64,000 nucleotides of DNA from Rhizomys pruinosus. Lineage: Eukaryota > Chordata > Mammalia > Rodentia > Spalacidae. Of this stretch, positions 33,318 through 44,905 are shown in pieces. The stretch covers positions 3,014,599 to 3,078,598 of the forward strand of contig VZQC01013859.1 of NCBI GenBank assembly GCA_009823505.1, in the 5' to 3' direction. Position 1 is the first letter of the stretch, and every line of letters starts with the position of its first letter. Below the pieces are notes generated by a model. It did not search any database and was not told the origin of the DNA. It worked only from the letters and a program-made list of their open reading frames with translations. The position numbers and the translations under genes are program-made.

Positions 33318-33578
33318 TTCTTTTTTTATTGTTTGTTTTTGAGGCAGGGTCTCCCTATAGCCCCAGCTGGCCTGGAGCTCACTCTGTAGACCAGGCTGGC
33401 CTTGAGCTCACAGAGATCCACCTGCCCCTGCCTCCTGAGTGCTGGGATTAAAGGCCTGCACCACTACAGCTGGGTTAAAGGCGGTTCTTAGCCGCCATGT
33501 GGGTGCTGGGAATCAAACTCGGGTTCTCTGCAAGAGCAGTCAGTTCTCTTAACTGCTGAGCCATCTCTCCAGCCCCTT
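33318..33578 (-). repeat. Composite SINE: B2 head joined to B1
   Basis: Read on the minus strand: a B2 head (33578 down to 33477) ends ggctaagaaccgccttta and runs straight into a B1 starting acccagctgtagtggtgc and ending in an A-rich tail near 33320. Same B2 breakpoint and order as at 10542-10793. Confidence 0.85.
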
Positions 33579-33699
33579 TTCTAATTTCTTAAAAGAAGAA
33601 ATTTAGTTTATTGATTTCAGATTCAAGATCTTTCTCCTTTTTGAACACATATTTTGCATATATAATTATGTGTGTGTTTGTTTGTTTTGTTATGATTTT

Positions 33700-33858
33700 T
33701 TTCTTTTTGGTCTTTTTGAGACAGGGTCTCCTTGCAGCCCCTACTGTTCTGGAACTCACTATGTAGTCCAGGCTGACCTTGAACTCCCAGAGATGCATCT
33801 ACCTCTGCCTCTGCCTCCAGAGTGCTGGGATTAAAGGTGTGCACCACCACACCTGGCT
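33700..33858 (-). repeat. B1 SINE
   Basis: ggtctttttgagacagggtc through caccaccacacctggct. Confidence 0.93.
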
Positions 33859-33920
33859 TATAGCTGTATGTTTTTAGGAACTGTGTTGCATTCCGTAAAG
33901 GTAAAATTGTCAAGCTAATT

Positions 33921-34350
33921 ATCAGTGATGATTTAAGCACATTTAAGATGATTTAAGTCACAGTGTGACTTAAGCACATTTCTATTAGAGAAGGCCTAGA
34001 TTTCATGAAATACAGATCTTAGGATTTATGCTAGTGTAAGAATAAGGAACTATTTACCAATTGCTTTTATTTCATTTGCTTTTAGTTACTAATTGAATGT
34101 TAGTCTTGGAATGTATTAACTGCCTAGCACTTCTGGCTTTCTCCTGTAATCTGGGGTGGAGAAAGAGCCCCAAAGAAAACTTTGTAGTGTTGACAATTAG
34201 AACTCAGGCCTCTTAGCAAGGAAATGGAATGTGGTAAGGACCTGAGAACCTCTGCTGTGGCCATCAAGTTTCATTTTTGTCTTAGTGGCAAACATACACA
34301 GCACAATGGTTTATTTCTCATTCTGTAGTGCACTAAGATATGTCTCAATG
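33921..34350. other. Unique DNA
   Basis: Nothing recognised. The block gatgatttaagcacatttaa is partly repeated at 33927-33980. Confidence 0.4.
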
Positions 34351-34357
34351 TGTCTCA

Positions 34358-34705
34358 GGTTATGGGGAGATGACTTAGTGAGTTAAGTGCTTGCTGTATA
34401 AGCATGAGGGCCTGAGTCTGGACCCCAACAGTCACATGTAAGCTGGCTATGGCTATGTGAACCCAGGACTAGGTGGGGCAGAGAGCTGAGGGGAGGGGAT
34501 CCTGGGAATCTCACTGGCCAGATAGTATAGCCAGGTTCAGCTAGGAAACCCAATCTTGAAAAAATAGGTGGAGAATGACAGAGGAAGGCATCCAAAGTCA
34601 ACTTCTGCTCCCAACTACATAGACCCTTAAAATAAGACTGGAGATGTAGCCCAGGTGACAGAGCCCTGGGTTTGATCCCCAGAACCAGATAAGCTAGGTG
34701 GCTGT
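34358..34705 (+). repeat. B4-like composite SINE and ID remnant
   Basis: gagatgacttagtgagttaa with gcttgctgtataagcatgag is the ID-type head of a B4 element. A B1-derived part follows (ctcactggccagatagtata), ending near 34610. 34635-34705 (gagatgtagcccaggtgaca) is a further ID remnant. Confidence 0.65.
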
Positions 34706-35746
34706 GGACAATTTTCCACATGGCCTTCTTGGTTTTCAACACTTTCACTTTGGCTTTGGGAGGGGTGGAGCTTCTTTTTTTGCTTTCAGATTCATCTTGC
34801 TGAAAAGTATTTTTATATACTTTGAAAGGGGAGGAATCTCTAATTAGATATAATGCCTTGCTATAAGTTGAACAACATGTCTTGGAGTTGCTATACGCTG
34901 TATCTTACTAAAGGTAGTAGACAGAAATAAAGACATAAATAAGTTTTCCTTGGGCCTGGTCAGCAGGAAGATGATCTTGTTGCCCCACCATGCATGGGGT
35001 GGTTGTGTTCTAATTATTCTAACGGTAACAGCAGGGACCTTGCTTACTGTACCTGGGATAAGAGAGAAGGAGCAGAGAGGGTGGCTAGCCCCCTCTATAG
35101 CAACAATATCTGAGATTTGACATTTTAACCTTTTATTCTTATATAAAAGAACAATTTTATACAGCAGGATTTAGAAAGAAGTGAGACACAAAGGATTTAT
35201 GGATATCAGCCTCAGTTCTGGGTACTTACTGCTGCATTAGGGTGTTGTGGGAGCTAAGGTCAACATCCCTTTCCTCTTCATCCTGTGCCGGCTGGTTAGC
35301 TGGTGATCCTTGCATCTGGCATCTGTATTTGCACATCACATCAGGAGGTTGTTATGCATGTGAGTTGCTGTGATATGCTAGAGTATCATTATTTTCTCTG
35401 CCACCAGAGATCTAAGCCTCCACTGTTTTGGAGTGTGACTGTGTGACTTCTCCTAAGGAGTCTAATTGATCTCAGCCTTTATTAGACTTTGGAGAATTAC
35501 TGAGGCATCTTGCATGTGTTGAGATAAAGAATGAGAGCATCTCACAGAGGCTAACACACTTGGGGCTCTTATGCTGATGCCTGCTCCTACGCATGGGGCA
35601 AAACATGGGAATAAGAATAGGGGTTATTTTTCTGTTTATGTGGCCAGTTAATGGTTCAGGAAAACTTTGGTTGTTAGGAACCATATTTGGGGACAAGTAT
35701 GCTGGGGTTCCAGTCCAGATGCTGGGGAGATAAGAGATTGGATGAC

Positions 35747-35747
<1 letters not shown>
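34706..35747. other. Unique DNA
   Basis: About 1 kb with no repeat or gene recognised. Confidence 0.4.

Positions 35748-35793
<46 letters not shown>
35748..35793. repeat. (GA)n microsatellite
   Basis: About 46 bp of GA with one interruption. Confidence 0.95.
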
Positions 35794-35889
35794 CTAGATA
35801 ACAGGAAGAAGAGATGTTCGAGAGGAGAAGGACATTTTTACAGGTTTGTGTTGATTCTCAATTTGTTGATCTGACAATCTGTGCAATGA

Positions 35890-37775
35890 AACACTCAAGA
35901 GAAAAATTAAAGAACACACTAGAAGATGGAAAAAATCTCTATGCAAATAGATTGGAAGATGTTGGGAAACTAGATACCTTGCTAAAAATAATCTACAGAT
36001 TCAAAGCAATTTCTATCAAACTTCCAATGTCAGTCTTCAAATAAATAAAAAAAAGTGTAAAATTCACTTGGAAGCAGAAAGGACCTCAGATAACCAAACC
36101 AAAGAATTCTGAGCAAAATGAATATTTCAGGAGATATCACCATACCTGATTTCAAATTATACTACAGAGTCATAGTAACAAATACAGCATGGTACTGGTA
36201 CAAAGACAGACATATAGATCAATTGAACAGAATAGAAAATCTGGTTCTAAACTTGTACAATTTCAGTTAATTTCTGACAGGCAACAAAAATACCTACTGG
36301 AGAAAAGACAGCCTCTTTAGCAAATGCTGTTGGGAAAAAGGAAATCTATATGTAGAAGAATCAAACTGATCCTTATCTCTCTTTCTGTTAAAAAACTGGC
36401 TTCAAATGGTTCAAAGACCTTAATGTAGTAAGGCTCCAAATTCTGAAATTGAGAGAAAAAAGTTGGGCAAACATGTCAAGATATAAGCATATGCAAATGC
36501 TTTTTAAATGGCACTCCAGTTTCTCAGGAAATAAGAACAATTAACAATGGGATATTATGAAATTAAAAAGTTTCTATACAGCAAAGGAAACAGTTAATTT
36601 TGTGAACAGACAGCCTAGAGAATGGGAGAAAATAACTTTAGCAGCTATACATCTGACAGAGGATTAATGTGTAAATTATACAAACCAATAAAAAAACTAG
36701 ACAACAAGAAAACAAACAACCCAATCAATAAATGGGTTAATGAAAGGAACAGTTGGCAAAAGACAAAATACACGTGATAAATAAACATGAAAAAAATATC
36801 CATCAAAGAAATGCAAATCAAAACATCATAATTCCTTCTGACTCCAGTCAGAAAATCAGTCATTAAGGAAATAAACAACAAATCCTGACCTGAGTGTGGA
36901 CACAGGGAAACTTTACCTACTGTTGGTGGAAATGTAAGCTAGTTTAGCTTCTGTAGAAATCAGTATCCAGGGTCTCCAAAAATTGAAATAACTGTATTAT
37001 AGGAGCCAGGTATAGCACTCCTGCATCTGAAGGATGCTGAGCTGACGTCGGCGCTCACTTCAGCACTATTCACCACAGCTGTTATGGAGCTAACCTGAAT
37101 TTCCAACAGCAGAGGAAACATATAAGGAAAATGTGGTAGATGTATGGAATAGGATTTTGTCAGCCATGAAGAAGCACAAAGTTATATTATTTGTGGGAAA
37201 ATGGATGCCAATGGAGACCACCATATTAAGCTAATTAGCCATCAAAAAGACAAATATATGTTTTGTTCTCATTTGTGGTCCCGAGGTTTTACATAGTCAC
37301 ATGAAGTCGTATATTAAGTGAAAGTAAAAGTGCAATCGTCTGGGGCAACAAAGGGGACAAGCAAGAGCCAGGGAAGGTAGAGGAGAGCCAGGTGGGGTCG
37401 GGCACTCAACAGACAATATGTACCTGCATGGGGTGAAGGGTGAAACTACAGCAATGTAGTCTGGACCCTCATTTGATTAACCTGATTGAACATACAACCC
37501 CTCACCCCCCGCTGGAAGGTGGGGCTGTGGGTGTTTGGGCACAACAGCCTGCAAATTGGTTTCACATGAAGGATGCTTGTACTCATGGATTATCACTTAT
37601 AGCTAAAAAAAATGGAAAAAAAAAACTGAGAGAGATATGCAGGACAGTCATGGCAGAATGCATGATCTCGGTTGGGGTGGGGGTGGGGGGGGAAGGGAAG
37701 GGGAGATATGCCTGAACTGAATTGGAAAATGATGTATGAAATGCACAAAGCATCAATAAAAAAAAAAAAAAGAAA
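35890..37775 (+). repeat. L1 3' part: broken ORF2 end and 3' UTR
   Basis: The order matches an L1 ORF2 C-terminal half: attcaaagcaatttctatca, acagcatggtactggtacaa, gaggattaatgtgtaaatta, gaaatgcaaatcaaaacatc, gaaactttacctactgttgg, cagcactattcaccacagct. A 3' UTR with a G-rich run (37673-37705) and an AATAAA-type end with A-tail near 37765 follow. All frames are interrupted, so the element is dead. The final 340 bp recur at 53360-53700. Confidence 0.85.
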
Positions 37776-37824
37776 ATAAAAGAAAACTTTCATTTGTAAA
37801 TGGTGTTTATTTGTTTTAAGGTTT

Positions 37825-38037
37825 TAAGCCTGGGCTAGCCTACAGTTTATGGTGGTCTTTCTGCCCTAGCTTCCTGAGTGTTGAGGTTGTAGGTTGTGTC
37901 ACCCACTATACTCGGCTTATTTTTGTGTTTTTGAGAAAGGTTCATACTATATAAGCCAGGGTGGCCTTGAACTGCCATCAGTCCCTGTCTCAGCCTGCTA
38001 AGTAGTGATGTTATAGGTGTGAGCTCCCAGATATGGC
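37825..38037 (-). repeat. Two old B1-like fragments
   Basis: 37825-37920 (aagcctgggctagcctacag to cactatactcggc) and 37921-38037 (tttttgagaaaggttcatac to agctcccagatatggc). Confidence 0.6.
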
Positions 38038-38083
38038 TTCAAAGTCTCTCCTTGGCCTTTCATGACTCCTTCACAACTGAGGA

Positions 38084-38132
<49 letters not shown>

Positions 38133-38140
38133 TGTGTGCT
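38084..38140. repeat. (TG)n microsatellite
   Basis: About 55 bp of TG with one TATG interruption. Confidence 0.97.
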
Positions 38141-38587
38141 AGCTGCAGATTATATCCATTCAATTATACATGCAAGGACAAAGGAAACTCTAGATTTAGT
38201 CAATGGATTCATTGTGAGGCAGTCATCGGCCAGGATTCATGTGACTCTTAACAGGTCCCTCTCTCCCCAAGTAGCAGGGCTGAGGGCAGTTCATGTCTTT
38301 GTAGTTATGCTAGCCTAGCCTTGGCATATCTAACAGTTCCTTAGAAGTTAGGTGCCTCTCCTTATCCAGCAAACTTGCTGTGTTAGTGGTCACAGGTCCT
38401 TTTGACAATGAATCTCAGGGACGTTTATTGCATATATTTATTGCAGTAGTGTGTATAGTATATGTTCCTTCAGAGGGAGCCATTCTCCTCCATAATTGAC
38501 TTTGTTTAAGGACTGGCTCAGATCTTATGCATGGTGGAATAAATGTGATTTTTAACTTTGGGGGCTGATGTGCTTCTTCTTTTTTGT
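38141..38587. other. Unique DNA
   Basis: No feature recognised. Confidence 0.4.
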
Positions 38588-38745
38588 CCCTTTCTTTTTT
38601 TTGAGATGAGGTCTCATTATTTTGCCATGGTTGGACTGGAACTCACCATATAGCCCAGGCTGGCCTTGAAGTCACAGAGATCAGCCTGCTTCTGCCTCCT
38701 GAGAGGTTGGATTAAAGGGGTGCACCATCATGCCCAGTTTTCAAC
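38588..38745 (-). repeat. B1 SINE
   Basis: ttttgagatgaggtctcatt through gcaccatcatgcccagt. Confidence 0.85.
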
Positions 38746-38999
38746 TGCTTTCTTACCCCTAAAAATTCCAGTAAGGTGCACTGATGGTCATTCTGCATCT
38801 GAAGCCTTGATAGTAATCACTGCCACTTTGCTTCGGACCAGTACTTTTTACAACCCAGTTTTCAACTTTATGGAATTTTATCATCGCCATTTACAAAGTG
38901 GAAATGAGTTCCACCATAGTGGAACTTCTGTCTAGACTGGGCCTTCAGAGAAGAGCTACCACTGAAAATTTCAGATATACTTCCACTCTCATACAACAT

Positions 39000-39222
39000 T
39001 TCTTTTAAAGACAGGGTCTCATGTAGTCTGGACTGGCTTTGCACTCATTATGTAAGAGGATGACTTTGAACTTTAGATCCTCTGGCCTGCACCTCCGTGG
39101 TGGGATTGCAGTCGTGTTTCTGCACCCCCATACCCTGGTTTAACCTGGTGCTGGGGAACAAACCCAAGGCTTCAGGAATGCTAGACTAACACCCTACCAA
39201 CTGAATTTATCTCCAGCCCATA
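39000..39222 (-). repeat. Old B1 remnant and ID-like SINE
   Basis: 39000-39118 is a weak B1 complement (aaagacagggtctcatgtag). 39128-39222 is an ID-like complement (ggtgctggggaacaaaccca, atttatctccagccca). Confidence 0.6.
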
Positions 39223-39242
39223 AAATACCTAATTTTTTTGGG

Positions 39243-39392
39243 GGGGGTTGTTTTTGAGACAGGGTCTTCCTTTAGTTCCAGCCGGCCTGGAGCTCTCTAT
39301 ATAGACCAGGCTGGCCTTGAACTCACAGAGCTCTGCCTGCCTCTGCCTCCTGAGTGCTAAGATTAAAGGCATGTGCCACCACACCCGGCTTA
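39243..39392 (-). repeat. B1 SINE
   Basis: gtttttgagacagggtcttc through gccaccacacccggct. Confidence 0.94.
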
Positions 39393-39499
39393 ACATGTCT
39401 AGTTTTTAAGTTAATCATTTTTGTGATTCTGGAGACTGAATGTTGGGCTTTTGCCTTCGCTAGTGAGCTTTTCTTTTTCCTCACCCCGTTTTGTGCGTT

Positions 39500-39705
39500 T
39501 TGTTTGTTTTTTTGAGGGTGGGTCTCTCATAGACCAGGCTGATCTTGAACTTGTTATGTAACAAAGAAAGACCTTGAATTCCTGATTCTCTTACCTCTGC
39601 CTCTTAGTAAGGGTCTTACTATTGACCAGGCTAGCTTGAACTCATGGAAATCCACTTGTTTTGGCCTTTTAAGTGCTGGAATTCTAATGTGCCAATATCC
39701 CTGGC
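39500..39705 (-). repeat. Two old B1-like fragments
   Basis: tttgagggtgggtctctcat to about 39600, and aagggtcttactattgacca to gccaatatccctggcc. Confidence 0.55.
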
Positions 39706-39862
39706 CAGAAGTTTATTTTTTATTGTTTTAGAAAAAGCAGTATGCTCTGTACCTCCTGAAGAACACAGCTGAGATGAGCTTTTTCTCTCATTTCCATTAT
39801 TCCTAGTCCTCCCTCACACTTCTCAGACATTCTAGCATCTCTATCTCTATTATTTTAGGCTA

Positions 39863-40225
39863 TGAATTAGTCACTTTTCTGTTGCTGTGATAAAACACCA
39901 TGACCAAGGGAACTTATCAAAGGAAGAGTTTATTTGAGCTTACAATTGACTGTTCCAGGGAATCAGAGTCCATTGTGATGGGAGGCATGGTGGCCAGGGC
40001 TGGAGCAGCAAGCCAAGGTTCACATCTCGCAATGAGCACAGGAAGTAGAGAGAGAGAGACCGGAGACTGCAAGGCTTGTTAAACTCACTAAGTCCACCCC
40101 CAATGACGTACTTCCTCCAGCATGGCCACACCCTCTAAGACCTCCAAGAACAGTGCCACCAACTGGAGACAAAATGTCTGAATACTTAAAGCCTATGGGG
40201 GGACACTCTCATTCAAACCACCACA
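39863..40225 (-). repeat. MaLR 3' LTR
   Basis: The complement starts tgtggtggtttgaatgagag and ends gaaaagtgactaattca. Pairs with 41659-42022. Confidence 0.93.
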
Positions 40226-41139
40226 TTCCACTCCCTGGCCCCCATAGGCTCCTTACCATATAAAATGCAAAATGCATTTAGTCCAACCTTAAAAGTCCCC
40301 ATAGTCTTTACCAGTCTCAATTCTATTCAAAGGTCTATATCAAAATCTCTTCTGAGACACAGGCCAATCTCTTAACTGTAAGCTCCTGTAAAATCAAAAG
40401 GCAAATTACATATTCCCAACATAGAGTGGAACCAAATATACATTTCCATTCCAAAAGGGAGGAATAGAGGCATAGTGAGGAAATACTGGACCAAAACAAG
40501 ACCGAAAACCAGCAGGGCAAACACCAAGTCCAGTAGCTCCATGTGTGACTTCTGGGAATTTATTTCCAAAGGGCTTACATGGCTCAGCTTTTCCGGGATT
40601 GAGTGCAACATGAATCTCTTTCTTAGGCTGGTACCACTCCCTGTATGCAGCACTCCTTGGCAAATATCTCACAGCTCTGGCATCTCGAATGTCTTCTTGG
40701 GGTCTCTGCTACCAACCAGACTTCACATTCACAGCTTCATGCAATGGCCTATCAGGGCCTTCTTTATTCAGGGATGCCCCTGCTGCACTCTGCCTGGCCT
40801 CTGTGGCTCTCTGAAACAGTGGAGGAAGAACTGATGACCCCTTCACTCTTGCAAACTTCATGCCTCTAAAGCCAGCTCCACGTGAATGAAACTGCCGAGT
40901 TTGGCTGCAAGTTTGGGATGGACCCTGGGCTATTTCAACCACATTTGCAACTTTTCTCTGCCCTGGACTTGTTGGAGCAGAAAATCCTTTCAGTAATTTT
41001 CTTTCAAAAACTGGAGGCTTAGCTGGGTGTGGTCTTGCCCTGAAGGCACTGTTTCTGTTGTTTACTTGTAAATCTCAAGGCCTCTCCTTAATCACTTTAA
41101 TCTCACTTTTCGATTGTTTACTTGTAAATATCTAGGCCT

Positions 41140-41652
41140 CTACTTAATCACATTAGTCTCCTTATCAAAAGGAACCTCTCCTTCACATGCCTTGGCCCCA
41201 CCTTTAATCTTCCTAGTGCAGTTTTCAGATCCAAACTGTACATTCTGCATTTCTTTCTGCTCCATCTGCTCTTCTTCACTGTAGATCTGCACAATATTCA
41301 CCATCAATAGCCACACCACCATTTCTACATTAGGCTGTCTTGAAATATCCTCCTCCAAAGACATTAGTCCATTGCTTTTCAACTTAGCATCAGGCAAGCA
41401 TTTGGGCTGTGGGCAAACTGCTGCCAGACTCTTTATCAAAATATCCCAGTTGCTGCCTAAGTCTTTATTTTCCTCTGGAACTACATTTTTTGCAGCAATG
41501 CTTTCTTCCAGGCTTCTACTAGAATGGCCCCTTAAGCTCTGCTTACAGTAGTCAACAGCTTTTCTAGCCCAAAGTTCCAAAGTCTTCCACATTTCTCCAA
41601 ACATCCACATGGTCAGGTTCTTCACAGCCAACAACCCACTCTCTGGTACCAA
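41140..41652 (-). pseudogene. MaLR gag-like relic frame
   Basis: A 170-codon open frame begins directly after the primer-binding region of the provirus, where gag-like sequence lies in MaLR elements. It is rich in Glu and Lys. I see no zinc knuckle, protease or polymerase motif. It is far shorter than a functional gag and is treated as a relic. The duplicated copy (46906-47109) keeps only 67 codons because of small indels. Host function is not suggested by anything visible. Confidence 0.6.
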
Positions 41653-41658
41653 ATAACT

Positions 41659-42022
41659 GTATTAGTCACTTTTCTGTTGCTGTGATAAAACACCATGACC
41701 AAGGGAACTTATCAAAGGAAGAGTTTATTTGAGCTTACAATTGATGGTTCCAGGGAATCAGAGTCCATTGTGGTGGGAGGCATGGTGGCTGGGGCTGGAG
41801 CAGCAAGCCAAGGTTCACATCTTGCAATGAGCACAGGAAGTAGAGAGAGAGAGAGACTGGAGACTGCAAGGCTTGTTAAACTCACTAAGTCCACCCCCAA
41901 TGACGTACTTCCTCCAGCATGGCCACACCTTCTAAGACCTCCAAGAACAGTGCCACCAACTGGAGACAAAATGTCTGAATACTTAAAGCCTATGGGGGGA
42001 CACTCTCATTCAAAACACCACG
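41659..42022 (-). repeat. MaLR 5' LTR
   Basis: The plus strand reads tgtattagtcacttttctgt to attcaaaacaccacg. The terminal A expected at the outer end appears mutated to G on the plus strand. Confidence 0.93.
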
Positions 42023-42027
42023 GGCTA

Positions 42028-42734
42028 TGATTGTGACTAAGGGTCAGTGAAGCATCTTGGATCTAATTAAGACTGGCTTTAGGTGTTCTTACCAGGACAT
42101 TAAGTCCTGAGTCATGAGAGACAACTCCAATGTTCACAGACTTTCACCTATTCAGGTTTGCGTCCTGCCTCCTATATGAACCCTCAAATCCACTTGCAAA
42201 TCTACTGTACAATTTCCCATCAGAACATAGAAACCAGTACTATATATTCTATGAACAGGAAATTTCCTTCTAGAACAGGAATTGTATTTCTCCACTCAGT
42301 GAGTACTGAGTTATGACTTTAGTTGTTAGCTTGGAAACTATTACAGGAAGTGATGGTGGATTTCCAGGAAGAAACAATCATGCTGCTGAGCATCTGTCTT
42401 GGGGGAGGTCTTTATATGTCCTTCAGGTAAGGAGGACTCCTGGACTTTGGGGGAGGGAGTTGCCTGGGCTAGTCAGGAGGATGCAGAATTTAGGGATTCA
42501 ACTGTATTAAAGGACTTTGCTCTACTATCCCATGTCAAACCCCAGGATTTTACTACTTACCTGAAATGGCTGTGTCTTCAGCTTAGGAGTCCTCTAAATA
42601 CAGTACTTTTGCTATCTTTACAAGGTTTAACATTTGGCTTGACCTTCAGCTGATACCATCTTCTGACTATAGGAATATAAGATGTCTTTGAACCTTCCCT
42701 CAAGGAGGCTTTTTGTAACCATTTGCCATTTGAG
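42028..42734. other. Unique DNA (repeated in copy B)
   Basis: No gene or repeat family is recognised. 65- and 84-codon frames here occur identically in copy B and show no domain. Confidence 0.4.
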
Positions 42735-42952
42735 TCTGTTTTCATGTAGCCTAGGCTAGCTTCAATTTCTTTATGCAGTTGAAGGTGGCCCTGAACTGAT
42801 CCTCCTGTCTCTACCTCCTGAGTGCTGGGATTACAGGCATGTTCCACCATGTTCAGTTTATTTTTATTATCTTTTTGAGACAGGGTCTCCCCGTAGCCTC
42901 AGCTGGCCTGGAACTAATTTTATAGACTAGGCTGGCCTTGAACTCACAGCCA
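42735..42952 (-). repeat. Old B1 followed by B1 fragment
   Basis: 42735-42860 (catgtagcctaggctagctt to tgttccaccatgttcag) and 42868-42952 (tttttgagacagggtctccc to ttgaactcacagcc). Confidence 0.75.
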
Positions 42953-42954
42953 TC

Positions 42955-43165
42955 ATGTTCAGTTTTATGGTGGTATTGGAGATCTGTCCAGGGCTTAGTG
43001 CACGCTAGAAACTCATGCCAACTGAGCTACAGCCCTAGTCCAAGTCTGGTATTTTATTTCTATTGTAATTTTTTTTTTCTTTTGAGACAGGGTCTCCAGG
43101 TCAGCTGGAACTCACTATGTAGATCAGGCTGACCTTACTCTCATAGATACCTGTTTCTGCTTCCC
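42955..43165 (-). repeat. ID-like SINE and B1 fragment
   Basis: 42955-43042 resembles an ID complement (cagggcttagtgcacgctag, gagctacagccctagtcc). 43078-43165 is a B1 complement fragment. Confidence 0.65.
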
Positions 43166-43531
43166 CTATATTCTATTTTTAAGGCTTTAAAGGTGTTTAA
43201 TAAAAGCCAGCATACCCCATAATCTTTATAAGTACCATTGCCTGTTATGAATCAGTGCTAACGAATGATATACTTCATCATTCACTGTGGTGTGGCTATG
43301 AAGGATTGGGTGGAACAGTGTGCTAAGTGTTGTCTCTCTTGCTTAGCACCAGGTACTGAATTGTTGAAATCATCTGAGTGGAGACAATCTAGCTGCGTAA
43401 TCTCATTTTATGGCTTTTCCTTCTAGTACTATTCCTGGTACCAATTTTTTCTTGTGTGTGTGTGTTTCTGAAGACAGCATATGAAGAAGAAACAATGATG
43501 CTCTTGTTCAGTGAAAAATTTGGTCATGGGG
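43166..43531. other. Unique DNA used as the junction filler
   Basis: 43228-43455 reappears at 45957-46185 and at about 48697-48925, so it occurs three times in the window. Confidence 0.9.
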
Positions 43532-43612
43532 CTAGGGATATCACTAAGTGGTGGAGCACTTGCCGAGTGTGCAAGGCGAGGGCTTCAGTTCTAGACACTG
43601 CATACACCCACA
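43532..43612 (+). repeat. ID SINE
   Basis: ggggctagggatatcactaa with ggagcacttgccgagtgtgc and a CA-rich tail matches the BC1/ID body. Confidence 0.75.
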
Positions 43613-43718
43613 CCTCCACACACACATCAAAGATTTTAGTGACGGAGATGCCAAATAAGCAATGGAAAATGCCCTCCTTCATATTGTTGTGGGAAATGCC
43701 AGTAAAAGAAACAGTGAG

Positions 43719-43892
43719 GCCAGGCATGGTGGTGCATGCCTTTAATCCCAGCACTCGGGAGACAGAAGCAGGCAGAGCTCTGTGAGTTCAAGGACAGCCT
43801 GGTCTACATAGTGAATTCATCTGGGGATACAGGGAGACCCTGTCTCAAAACAAACAAACAAACAAACAAACAAACAAAAAACAAAACAAAAA
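43719..43892 (+). repeat. B1 SINE with CAAA tail
   Basis: gccaggcatggtggtgcatg to ccctgtctcaaaac, then (CAAA)n. acagtgag flanks both sides. Confidence 0.93.
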
Positions 43893-43946
43893 ACAGTGAG
43901 ATAGGGACACATATTTAACAGAATGTTCAAAATCCCAAATACTTCT

Positions 43947-44306
43947 TTATCAGTTACCTTTTGTTGTCATGATAAAACACCAGGAACAAAAGTGAATTTT
44001 GGAAGAAAGAATTTACTTTGTTAACTCCCACAGAGGGAGTTCATAATGACAGGGACAACATGGCCATAAGTGGCAGGCATGGTGACAGGCACAGGAAGTT
44101 GAGAGCACACCTCTAAGCACAACTGGGAAGCAGAGAGGGTGAACCGAAGTGGGGTGGGCTATGCACCACAAAGCCTGTCCCCAGTGACGTGCTGTCTCCA
44201 GCATAGCCACACCTCATAAAGGTTCATGACATTTCCAAACACTACCTGAGACCAAATGTTCCAATACTTGAAACTATGGGGGACATTCCTCATTCAAACC
44301 ACCACA
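43947..44306 (-). repeat. Older MaLR-type LTR
   Basis: cagttaccttttgttgtcat to cattcaaaccaccaca has the same ends and layout as the provirus LTRs but is clearly more diverged. Solo LTR. Repeated at 49417-49776. Confidence 0.85.
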
Positions 44307-44369
44307 ACTGACAGCACTAAATGCTCAGAAGCTTGGAGAACAAATAGAAGTTTTTTGGATGTGTGGGAT

Positions 44370-44500
44370 ATCAGTCTCATGTAGCCCAAGCTGGCCTTGA
44401 ACATGCTATACAGCTAAGGGTAACCTTGACTTCTGAGTCTCCTGCCTCCTCCTCGTTAGTGGTGGGATTACAGATAAGCACTGTCATGCTGGAGTGACAA
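44370..44500 (-). repeat. Old B1-like SINE
   Basis: tcatgtagcccaagctggcc to gtgggattacagataagcac. Confidence 0.65.
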
Positions 44501-44746
44501 GCACTGTCATGATGGAGTGACAATCTTACAAAACTAAATATAGTTTTATCATATAATCTAGCAACCATGAAATTTGGTATTTATCTAAAGACTTGAAAAC
44601 ATATGTCCTCACATCAGTGCACAGATGTCTATGGCAAGTTTACAAATAGTTGCTTAAATAACCAAGATGTGCTTCAGTGGATGAATGGATAAATGGTGAC
44701 ACATTCAGACAATGGAACAAGAGTATTTCTAAATGGAAATGACCTA

Positions 44747-44905
44747 TTTTTTTTTTTTTGGTCTTTTTGAGAAAGGGTCTCCCTGTAACCCCAGCTGGCC
44801 TGGAACTCACTCTGTAGACCAGGATGGCCTTGAACTCACAAAGATCTGTCTGCCTCTGCCTCCCGAGTGCTGGGATTAAAGGTGTGTGCCACCACTCCTG
44901 GCTTT
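44747..44905 (-). repeat. B1 SINE
   Basis: ggtctttttgagaaagggtc to gtgccaccactcctggct. Confidence 0.94.

Larger units (their letters stand above)
39863..42022 (-). mobile_element. Complete ERVL-MaLR provirus
   Basis: Two directly repeated LTRs of about 363 bp flank 1.43 kb of internal sequence. The 5-bp target-site duplication ggcta, typical of ERVL, lies at 39858-39862 and 42023-42027. On the minus strand the 5' LTR is at 41659-42022, followed by a primer site tggtaccagagagtggg (complement at 41635-41651) of the tRNA-Leu type used by MaLR/ERVL. The internal region keeps blocks shared with human MST/THE1 interiors (cttctgagacacaggccaat, ctgtaaaatcaaaaggcaa). A purine-rich tract precedes the 3' LTR. 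MaLR elements are non-autonomous and encode at most a gag-like protein. By eye the LTRs differ at roughly a dozen of 363 sites. Confidence 0.93.

Noticed and set aside
37040..37080. ggcgctcacttcagcac resembles the start of U6 snRNA
   Set aside because: The surrounding order fits L1 ORF2 (cagcactattcaccacagc) and the rest of U6 is absent.
41140..41652. 170-codon minus frame, the longest in the window, as a possible host gene
   Set aside because: It lies just downstream of a MaLR primer-binding site inside a provirus with paired LTRs, so it is a gag-like relic.
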